Assembly (NCBI GenBank): GCA_937907415.1
Contig: CALCHY010000301.1
Coordinates: 1-6,403, forward strand
Source of the DNA: an uncultured Trueperaceae bacterium
Lineage (GTDB): Bacteria; Deinococcota; Deinococci; Deinococcales; Trueperaceae
Length of the DNA stretch: 6,403 bases
Direction: 5' to 3'
The notes beneath the pieces were generated by a model that ran no database searches, had not been told where the DNA came from, and worked only from the letters and a program-made list of their open reading frames with translations. The translations under genes and the position numbers were made by a program. Of the stretch, positions 1-6,403 are shown piece by piece; positions within the stretch are counted from its first letter, which is position 1, and every line of letters begins with the position of its first letter.

Positions 1-670
1 CGCCCGCGGCGGGCAGGAAGGCGATGAAGGCGTAGGGCAGCACGAAGGTGAGCAGGAGCTGCACCGCGACCGGGTAGACGTTGAGCGGGTAGCGGCCGAA
101 CTGGATGGTGTTGTAGGCGAGCGGGAAGAAGCCGGCGCCGCGGTCTTGGGTCCAGAACGTGAGGCTGGCGACGGCGACGTACACGCCGCCGTACACGAGC
201 CAGGCGCCCAGCGTGGCGCTCAGCATGGCGAGGGCGTCGAGGGGCGTCCAGGTGAGCTGCAGCCGCGCCGACGCGAGCGCCATGACGACGACGCCCAGCA
301 CCACGCCGTTGAGCGCTTGGGGGCGCAGGAGCTCGAGCTGCACCTGCAGCAGGGGGTTCATGGGGCGGGTCAGCACGCGGTCGAGTTCGCCGCCCACCAC
401 GTAGCGGCCGCCCACGTCGGATAGCGCCGCGAAGGAGGCGTTGAACAGGGCGAAGGGGATGAGGAAGAAGCCGTAGATGAACAGCACCTCGTCGAAGCTC
501 CAGCCGGCGAGCGCCTGCACGCGCGTGAACACCACGGCGATGAACACGAGGTTGACGGCTTGCAGCAGCAGGTCGCTGGCGACCTGGATCAGGAAGTCGG
601 CGCGGTAGCTCATGCGCGCCTTGGCGAGCATGGCGACGTACGCGAGCGTGAGGTCCAGTTGGCGCCTCAT
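1..670 (-). CDS. ABC-2 type exporter permease, second subunit (C-terminus cut by window edge)
   Basis: The reading frame is open from the ATG at 670 to the window edge: 223 residues, with the C-terminal end missing. It is a hydrophobic integral membrane protein with predicted helices near residues 25-50, 60-82, 118-136, 148-172 and 200-220. Around residues 93-103 it carries G-G-E-L-D-R-V-L-T-R-P, matching G-D-I-A-L-A-L-L-R-P in the neighbouring permease, so the two look like paralogous halves of one transmembrane channel. This is typical of the COG3694/COG4587 (ABC2_membrane_6) families, which are usually about 260 residues, so roughly 40 are probably missing. The start lies 1 base after the TGA of the upstream permease gene, implying translational coupling; a weak AGGG lies 8 bases upstream. 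The likely role is export driven by the adjacent ATPase. Substrate is unknown. Confidence 0.88.
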   Translation of the reverse strand, partial: MRRQLDLTLAYVAMLAKARMSYRADFLIQVASDLLLQAVNLVFIAVVFTRVQALAGWSFDEVLFIYGFFLIPFALFNASFAALSDVGGRYVVGGELDRVLTRPMNPLLQVQLELLRPQALNGVVLGVVVMALASARLQLTWTPLDALAMLSATLGAWLVYGGVYVAVASLTFWTQDRGAGFFPLAYNTIQFGRYPLNVYPVAVQLLLTFVLPYAFIAFLPAAG

Positions 671-671
671 G

Positions 672-1466
672 TCAGCCGCCCTGGATGGTGAGGTGGTCGA
701 CGGCGCGGCGCCACAGGAGGCGCGCTGCCAGCGCGAGGATCACGACCCAGAGCGCCTGGACGCCTAGGCCGAGGGGGGCGGGGAGGGTGCCGAGGTAGAT
801 GGAGACGGGCGTGTAGGTGACCGCCTGGAAGGGCAGGAGCCAGAGGGCGTCTTGGGCCCAGCCGGGGAAGAAGGAGAGGGGCAGCAGCACGCCGCCGAGC
901 AGGTCCAGCATGGCGTTCTTGGCGCGCTGGATGCCGACGGTGTGTTCGGTGAACACGGCGCTGATGCCGACCAGCAGGTTGATGAGCGAGTAGATGGCGA
1001 AGGCGAGGACGGCTCCCAGCAGGAAGCCGAGGGCGCTGGCGAGGCTGGCGGGCGGCTGGATGGGGTAGACGAGCGCGATGGGCAGCGCCGCGGGCAGGGT
1101 GAAGATGAGGGCGCGCGTGAGCGCCTCGCCGGCGGCGCCGGCGAGCTTGGAGGCGGGGTAGTCGACGGGGCGCAGCAGCGCCAGCGCGATGTCGCCGCGG
1201 CGCACGTCCTGGGTGATCTCGCGGTCGATGCCGTTGGTGTACATCGAGCGCAGCACCCAGGCGACGGCCACGTAGGTGAGGGCCTCCTGCAGGCCCAGGC
1301 CGCCGACCTCGGCGGGGCCGGCGGCGTAGATGGCGCGGAAGATGCCGGCGTAGACGGTGACGTAGATGAAGTAGGAGGCGATGCCGGCCAGGAAGCGGGC
1401 GCGGTTGGCAAGGAGGTCCGCCAGGCGCGCGCGGGCGAACCCCCAGTAGGCGCGCGCGTCAGCCAC
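672..1466 (-). CDS. ABC-2 type exporter permease, first subunit (COG4587-like)
   Basis: 264-residue integral membrane protein forming part of an exporter channel in the cytoplasmic membrane. Predicted helices lie near residues 25-47, 60-76, 117-135, 143-172, 186-203 and 232-252. The cytoplasmic loop motif V-R-R-G-D-I-A-L-A-L-L-R-P at 88-100 followed by V-D-Y-P is characteristic of the ABC2_membrane_6 family. The start is a GTG at 1466: it reads directly into the conserved N-terminus, has a GGAG at 1472-1475 five bases upstream, and overlaps the end of the ATPase gene by 8 bp. Order ATPase, permease, permease is the usual COG4586-COG4587-COG3694 arrangement, so the three probably form one transporter with a heterodimeric membrane part. 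Family assignment is firm; what is transported cannot be read from the sequence. Confidence 0.9.
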   Translation of the reverse strand: MADARAYWGFARARLADLLANRARFLAGIASYFIYVTVYAGIFRAIYAAGPAEVGGLGLQEALTYVAVAWVLRSMYTNGIDREITQDVRRGDIALALLRPVDYPASKLAGAAGEALTRALIFTLPAALPIALVYPIQPPASLASALGFLLGAVLAFAIYSLINLLVGISAVFTEHTVGIQRAKNAMLDLLGGVLLPLSFFPGWAQDALWLLPFQAVTYTPVSIYLGTLPAPLGLGVQALWVVILALAARLLWRRAVDHLTIQGG

Positions 1467-2466
1467 GTTCGCTCCGCTCGTACAGGTCGCGCAGCACGTC
1501 CTCGATGCTGGCCTCGCGCAGCTCCAGGTCCTCGACGCTCACGGCGGTGAGCGTGCGCTGCACCAGGGCGGCGGTGGCGATGGTGCGGGTGTCGTAGACG
1601 GTCTCGAACTTGCCCTCCGCCACCTCGTGCCAGGTGAGGCCGAGGTCCGCCGTGGCGGCGTCCAGCGTTCCGGGGCTGGCTCGCGGCGCGACGACGGTGA
1701 GGCGGTCGCCGCGGCCGAGTTCCTCGCGCAGGCTGCGGGGGGTGCCGTCGAAGACGAGCTCGCCGCGGTCGATGACCAGCACGCGCTCGGCGATGGCCTC
1801 GACGTCGCCCAGGTCGTGGGTGGTGAGGAGCAAGGTGGTGCCGAGCTCGCGGTTGGCGTGGCGCAGGAACTCGCGGATGCGCGCCTTGACGGCCACGTCG
1901 AGGCCGATGGTGGGCTCGTCGAGGAAGACGATGGGCGGGGCGTGCAGGAGCGCGGCCGCGATGTCCGCCCGCACCCGCTGCCCCAGCGACAGCTTGCGGG
2001 CGGGGGTGGCGAGGAGCTTGCCGAGGCCGAGCACCTCGTCGAAGCGCGCGAGGCGCTCGCGGAAGGTCGTTTCGGGGATGGCGTACACGCGCTGCAGGAG
2101 GCGCAGCGACTCCATCACGGCCAGGTCGTACCAGAGGGTGCTGCGCTGCCCGAACACCACGCCGATGTTGCGCACGTAGTCGCGCCGCTGGCGGTGCGGG
2201 TGGTAGCCGAGCACGGTGAGGTCGCCGCCGGTGGGTTTGAGGATGCCGGCGAGCATCTTCACGGTGGTGGACTTGCCGGCGCCGTTGGGGCCCAGGTAGG
2301 CGACGCTCTGGCCGCGCGGCACCGTGAAGCTGACGTCGCGGACGGCGTGAACGGTGCGGTACTCGGGGTTGAGGAGGTCGCGGAAGGCGCCGGCGAGCCC
2401 CTCGCGGCGCGTGGGGAGCCGGAAGGCGCGGGAGAGGCGCTCGGCCTGGATTATCGCGTCAGCCAT
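1459..2466 (-). CDS. ABC exporter ATP-binding subunit (COG4586-like)
   Basis: 335-residue cytoplasmic ATPase that would power the two permeases downstream. Visible motifs: Walker A GPNGAGKST at 59-67, Q-loop glutamine in FGQRS around 107, signature LSLGQR at 159-164 (Leu instead of the common Gly, as often seen in this subfamily), Walker B IVFLDEP at 179-185, D-loop LD at 189-190, and switch histidine H217 in TTHD. About 95 residues follow the nucleotide-binding domain as a C-terminal extension. An N-terminal insertion before beta-strand 2 (residues about 17-40, with LLNPEYRTV) is also typical of this group. ATG at 2466 is the natural start, but I see no clear Shine-Dalgarno. The 64 bases upstream, 2467-2530, must hold any promoter of this operon; I found no convincing -35/-10 pair there. 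Confidence 0.93.
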   Translation of the reverse strand: MADAIIQAERLSRAFRLPTRREGLAGAFRDLLNPEYRTVHAVRDVSFTVPRGQSVAYLGPNGAGKSTTVKMLAGILKPTGGDLTVLGYHPHRQRRDYVRNIGVVFGQRSTLWYDLAVMESLRLLQRVYAIPETTFRERLARFDEVLGLGKLLATPARKLSLGQRVRADIAAALLHAPPIVFLDEPTIGLDVAVKARIREFLRHANRELGTTLLLTTHDLGDVEAIAERVLVIDRGELVFDGTPRSLREELGRGDRLTVVAPRASPGTLDAATADLGLTWHEVAEGKFETVYDTRTIATAALVQRTLTAVSVEDLELREASIEDVLRDLYERSERG

Positions 2467-2530
2467 GGAATGACACCCGGGTTCTCAGCGGTCGCATGCT
2501 AGGGATCGCTTCGCAGGCGTTAGTGGTAGC

Positions 2531-2552
2531 GCCAAGCCATGGGCGGCTCGGC
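2531..2552 (-). terminator. Hairpin just after arsC, possible transcription terminator
   Basis: Read on the minus strand, GCCGAGCC and GGCTTGGC form an 8-bp stem with one G-U wobble around a 6-base loop (GCCCAT). It begins 5 bases after the arsC stop codon and lies before the ABC transporter operon. Position suggests it ends the metal operon. There is no U-tract after it, so it may be a non-canonical or Rho-assisted terminator, or a 3'-end stabilising hairpin, or chance in GC-rich DNA. Confidence 0.4.
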
Positions 2553-2557
2553 TGATG

Positions 2558-3024
2558 CTACTCGTCACCGGGGCCGGCGGGAGCGGGTCGCGGGGCCAGC
2601 TCGTCTGCTGCCGGCGTCCGGCCCGTTGCCAGGGCGTGGAACAGCCGGCGGCTGGTGTCGCCGATGGCGTCGCGCACCTCCCGCCAGCGCTCCAGGGCGT
2701 GGCCGCTGGGGTCGGGGAAGGAGACGTGCAGGCGCGTCGTCTTCGCGGGGTAGGCGGGGCACGCTTCGTTGGCCGCGTCGCACACGGTCAGCACCAGGTC
2801 GAACGCCCACGGGTCGGGCACGTCGTAAAGCGTCTTCGAGGCCTGCGATGAGAGGTCGATGCCGACCTCGCGCATGACCTCGATCGCTTCGGGCTTGACG
2901 CGGGTGGCTTCGGTGCCGGCCGAATGGATGTCGGCCCCCAGCCTAGCTTCGCGCGCGTGGTGTCTGAGCCAGCCTTCGGCCATCTGGCTGCGGGCGCTGT
3001 TGTGGGTGCAGAGGACGAGGAGCC

Positions 3025-3028
<4 letters not shown>
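2558..3028 (-). CDS. arsC: Arsenate reductase, thioredoxin-coupled (low-molecular-weight phosphatase fold)
   Basis: 156-residue cytoplasmic enzyme expected to reduce arsenate to arsenite using thioredoxin. The phosphatase P-loop C-T-H-N-S-A-R-S is at 7-14, with nucleophile Cys7 and anion-binding Arg13. The redox pair Cys83 and Cys90 has the same spacing as Cys82/Cys89 of Staphylococcus pI258 ArsC, and D106-P107 supplies the general acid. Thus all three cysteines of the disulfide relay are present. I chose the GTG at 3028: it gives the compact family N-terminus (VRLLVLCTHNSARS), overlaps the upstream ATPase stop as GTGA, and has a GGAG at 3038-3041. A more upstream ATG (3124) would add 32 low-complexity residues lying wholly inside the ATPase gene. 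It is the last gene of the metal operon. No arsenite pump or ArsR is in view. A protein tyrosine phosphatase role is less likely given the Cys pair. Confidence 0.92.
2855..3009 (-). repeat. arsC direct repeat, copy A (inside intact arsC)
   Basis: This 155-base stretch of the intact arsC (codons about 7-58) aligns without gaps to 6249-6403. My hand alignment gives 20 mismatches, about 87% identity. Both copies have the same orientation and bracket the merR-hma-ATPase cassette. Homology ends sharply at 2855; the right-hand limit is set only by the window edge of the other copy. Confidence 0.85.
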
Positions 3029-5271
<2,243 letters not shown>

Positions 5272-5275
5272 TCTC

Positions 5276-5500
5276 CTAACCCCCCTTGGGCTCGAAGCCG
5301 GCGCCGGCCAGCCGCTCGCGGACCTGCGCGGCGGTGGTCCGCTCGGGGTCGAAGGTCACGCTCACCGCTTGCGTCTCGCGGCTGGCCTGCACGGCCTCGA
5401 CGCCGGGGAGGCGCCTGAGGGCGTTGCCGATCCGCTCCTCGCAGCCTTGACAGTGGATGGGGGTTTCTTCGCGGATGGTGAAAGTAGCCGTTCGGGTCAT
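5276..5500 (-). CDS. Stand-alone HMA-domain metal-binding protein (CopZ/MerP-size metallochaperone-like)
   Basis: 74-residue soluble protein consisting of one heavy-metal-associated domain. The metal loop reads P-I-H-C-Q-G-C-E-E at 14-22, giving the C-x-x-C pair Cys17/Cys20. The usual Met before the first Cys pair is replaced by Ile15, with His16 adjoining the Cys. There is no signal peptide, so it should be cytoplasmic, unlike periplasmic MerP. It is the first gene after the MerR-type promoter and ends 4 bases before the P1B ATPase start, so the two are surely co-transcribed. By analogy with CopZ it would carry or buffer metal and deliver it to the pump. A shorter or longer start is unlikely: ATG at 5500 has AGGAG 8 bases upstream and begins directly at the first beta-strand. 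The metal bound is not determined by sequence. Confidence 0.88.
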   Translation of the reverse strand: MTRTATFTIREETPIHCQGCEERIGNALRRLPGVEAVQASRETQAVSVTFDPERTTAAQVRERLAGAGFEPKGG

Positions 5501-5508
5501 GGCGTGCG

Positions 5509-5513
5509 CTCCT
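5509..5513 (-). promoter_or_regulatory. Shine-Dalgarno site for the HMA protein gene
   Basis: AGGAG on the minus strand, 8 bases before the ATG at 5500. It is a strong match and fixes the start of the first gene of the metal operon. Confidence 0.8.
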
Positions 5514-5518
5514 ATCGC

Positions 5519-5549
5519 GGGGTGCCGGCGTCAGCGGCCGGTCCTCCCC
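5519..5549 (-). other. Possible hairpin in the leader of the metal operon
   Basis: On the minus strand, CCGGC (5537-5541) pairs with GCCGG (5525-5529) across a 7-base loop. Outside it GGGG (5546-5549) can pair with CCCC (5519-5522) across a small internal loop. It would lie in the 5' leader, between the predicted transcription start and the ribosome binding site at 5509-5513. In DNA this GC-rich such pairings occur by chance, so this is only a candidate for a leader structure. Confidence 0.25.
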
Positions 5550-5560
5550 GATCTGGAGCA

Positions 5561-5592
5561 ACGCTACGCCTTCCAGTCGGCTGGAAGGTCAA
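5561..5592 (-). promoter_or_regulatory. MerR-type metal-inducible promoter and operator for the hma-ATPase-arsC operon
   Basis: On the minus strand a consensus-like -35 TTGACC (5587-5592) and a -10-like TAGCGT (5561-5566) are separated by 20 bp, longer than the usual 17. The 20-base element CCTTCCAGCCGACTGGAAGG (5569-5588) is a perfect inverted repeat with 8-bp arms around a 4-base centre. It lies largely in the spacer and overlaps the last two bases of the -35. An over-long spacer holding a dyad is the hallmark of promoters activated by MerR proteins through DNA distortion. The CCTTCC...GGAAGG arms resemble the E. coli copA operator bound by CueR, though there the dyad is 19 bp, whereas ZntR sites use 20. 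The merR gene lies just upstream and is the obvious regulator. The stretch 5593-5653 between merR and this promoter holds no clear terminator. Confidence 0.85.
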
Positions 5593-5653
5593 GCGCTAGG
5601 CGACCGAGAGGCGCTCCGGGGCGTGGCGCGAGGACGAGGCTCCGGGAGCGGTT

Positions 5654-6112
5654 CTAGCGCGCCCGGGCTCGCACCGGTCGCGGGGCGGAGGTGAGGGTCG
5701 CGGCCGTCGCGGAGCGCGCCGTTTCGTGCTGTTCGATGATTCCGCACACGCAGTCATCGCTTGCCACCGTGCGGTCCGCTTCGCCGCGAAGGAACATGAA
5801 CTCCACGCGCAGCTCGTTCAGGGCGCGCAGTTGCGCGTCGACGGCTGTCAGCTTCTCGTCGAGCAGCGCCCGAACGTGCCCGCAGGGCTCCTGCCCGTCG
5901 TCGCGCAGGCCGAGCACGCTGCCGATCTCGGCGAGCGACAGTCCGATCGCCCGGCCCTTGAGGATGAAGCGCAGGCGCTCCAGGTCCCCCTCGCCGTAGA
6001 TCCGGTAGCCCGCCTCCGTGCGGGGCGGTGGCGGCAGCAGCCCGCGCGTCTCGTAGTAGCGGATCGTCTTCGCGTTGACGCCGGCTTCGGCGGCCAACTC
6101 ACCAATCTGCAT
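5654..6112 (-). CDS. MerR-family heavy-metal-responsive transcriptional regulator
   Basis: 152-residue cytoplasmic activator expected to sense metal and switch on the hma-ATPase-arsC promoter. Residues 1-68 form the MerR winged helix-turn-helix: M-Q-I-G-E-L-A, then T-I-R-Y-Y-E at 16-21, G-L-L-P at 24-27 and G-Y-R-I-Y at 35-39. A dimerisation helix follows at about 78-108. Candidate metal ligands are Cys77 (in E-P-C-G-H-V), His79, Cys121 and Cys123 (D-D-C-V-C-G-I-I-E). Cys77 sits where CueR has Ser77, which points to a divalent-ion sensor rather than Cu(I). The Cys at the position of CueR Cys112 is absent. A tail of about 20 residues rich in Ala, Pro and Arg ends the protein. I chose ATG 6112 because of AGGAGG five bases upstream and the exact family N-terminus; an ATG at 6172 would add 20 unlikely residues. 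Confidence 0.93.
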   Translation of the reverse strand: MQIGELAAEAGVNAKTIRYYETRGLLPPPPRTEAGYRIYGEGDLERLRFILKGRAIGLSLAEIGSVLGLRDDGQEPCGHVRALLDEKLTAVDAQLRALNELRVEFMFLRGEADRTVASDDCVCGIIEQHETARSATAATLTSAPRPVRARAR

Positions 6113-6117
6113 CGGGA

Positions 6118-6123
6118 CCTCCT
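6118..6123 (-). promoter_or_regulatory. Strong Shine-Dalgarno site for merR
   Basis: AGGAGG on the minus strand, five bases before the ATG at 6112. It decides the start in favour of 6112 over the in-frame upstream ATGs at 6172, 6139 and 6130 (the last two give M-F-P-M and M-S-Q-E extensions). Confidence 0.85.
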
Positions 6124-6136
6124 GACTCATTGGAAA

Positions 6137-6156
6137 CATTCTAGTGGGCTGGAAGG
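6137..6156 (-). promoter_or_regulatory. Second MerR-like operator, upstream of merR (probable autoregulation)
   Basis: CCTTCCAGCCCACTAGAATG on the minus strand matches the operator of the hma promoter at 17 of 20 positions. One arm (CCTTCCAG) is intact and the other is degenerate. It ends 24 bases before the merR start. A -10-like TAGAAT (6138-6143) lies inside it, and a weaker TCCAAT (6129-6134) would give the same 20-bp geometry as the hma promoter. No good -35 is visible (GCAGCC or CGGTCG at the expected places). The overlap with TAGAAT would favour repression of merR, which is my inference. Confidence 0.6.
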
Positions 6157-6403
6157 CTGCCGACCGTGGCATGCGCCCGGGTGAGTGTCAATAGCGGTCG
6201 ATTACGACACGATCCCGTTTTCGCAACGGTTGCGGGCCGGCCTCGCATGTCGATGCCGACCTCGCGCATGATCTCCACCGCCTCGGGTTTCACGCGCGTG
6301 GCCTGGGTGCCGGCCGAGTGGACCTCGGCCGCCAGGCCGGCCGCGCGCGCGTGGTGCCTGAGCCAGCCCTCGGCCATCTGGCTGCGGGCGCTGTTGTGGG
6401 TGC
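6141..6403 (-). pseudogene. arsC: Truncated arsC copy (5' end outside window, C-terminal half lost)
   Basis: From the window edge the frame reads T-H-N-S-A-R-S-Q-M-A-E-G-W, the arsC P-loop; the last two bases of the window (6402-6403) fit the catalytic Cys codon TGC. Through G-I-D-M it matches residues 8-59 of the intact ArsC at 43 of 52 positions. At 6249 homology stops abruptly, and the frame runs on through about 35 unrelated residues to a TAG at 6141-6143, inside the putative merR operator. The redox cysteines equivalent to Cys83 and Cys90 and the Asp-Pro general acid are absent, so it cannot act as a complete reductase. I therefore call it a remnant. A short fusion protein could still be made. 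It may be the end of another operon lying to the right. Confidence 0.82.
6249..6403 (-). repeat. arsC direct repeat, copy B (inside truncated arsC)
   Basis: Gap-free partner of 2855-3009, about 87% identical by hand count and in the same orientation. Its left limit, 6249, marks a rearrangement breakpoint; its right limit is the window end, so the repeat probably extends further. Confidence 0.85.

Noticed and set aside
852..1550. Long plus-strand open frame of 232 codons
   Set aside because: It is antisense to the permease and ATPase genes, has a low-complexity Gly/Ala/Asp/Glu composition typical of reversed GC-rich coding DNA, and shows no family motif.
1627..2502. Plus-strand open frame of 291 codons opposite the ABC ATPase
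   Set aside because: The minus strand here encodes all ABC ATPase motifs; the plus frame is biased toward Gly, Ala, Glu and Val with no recognisable domain.
2467..2530. Promoter for the ABC operon (TTGGCG at 2530-2535 or TAGCAT upstream of the ATPase gene)
   Set aside because: Neither hexamer has a convincing partner at 16-18 bp, so I do not list a promoter.
6113..6172. Longer MerR protein starting at 6172
   Set aside because: The extension runs through the operator-like site and has no family similarity; the strong AGGAGG sits before ATG 6112.
6210..6232. Small palindromes (CCGTT/AACGG and GCAAC/GTTGC) beside the arsC breakpoint
   Set aside because: Stems are only 5 bp, mutually exclusive and lack a U-tract; too weak to call a terminator, transposon end or recombination site.
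6141..6377. A complete 78-residue gene starting at ATG 6377
   Set aside because: That Met is the internal Met16 of ArsC; the homologous frame continues to the window edge, so this is part of a truncated arsC.

Overview
The window comes from a GC-rich bacterium with tightly packed genes, GTG as well as ATG starts, and overlapping or nearly touching coding regions. I could not identify the species from sequence alone. Gene content fits a high-GC environmental bacterium such as Deinococcota/Trueperales, Chloroflexota or similar, but this is a guess. Every supported gene lies on the minus strand, so the biological order runs from right to left.

Right to left, the window opens with a 5'-cut, C-terminally truncated copy of a thioredoxin-type arsenate reductase gene (arsC), whose homology stops abruptly at 6249. 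Next is a MerR-family metal sensor (5654-6112) with a strong ribosome binding site and an operator-like site just upstream. A textbook MerR promoter follows (5561-5592): a perfect inverted repeat inside a 20-bp spacer between -35 and -10. It drives an operon of a stand-alone HMA metal-binding protein (5276-5500), a P1B-type heavy-metal ATPase (3025-5271) with an unusual Tyr-Pro-Cys membrane motif, and an intact arsC (2558-3028) that overlaps the ATPase by 4 bp. A hairpin sits just past the arsC stop.

The left part (1-2466) is a separate ABC-2 exporter operon: an ATPase (1459-2466) and two related membrane permeases (672-1466 and the 3'-cut 1-670). It has the COG4586/COG4587/COG3694 arrangement, and its substrate is unknown.

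Inferred working of the right part: the MerR protein binds metal and untwists the long-spacer promoter. The small HMA protein buffers or hands over metal, the P1B ATPase exports it, and ArsC reduces arsenate to arsenite, although no arsenite exporter or ArsR is visible here. The most unusual points are the YPC ion-site motif, the sensor cysteine pattern, the pair of 17/20-matching operator sites, arsC inside a metal-ATPase operon, and a 155-bp direct repeat of arsC sequence flanking the metal cassette. All four gene-bearing stretches of the operon belong to known families, so I see no wholly new system, only an unusual combination. There is no gene-free stretch over 300 bases.
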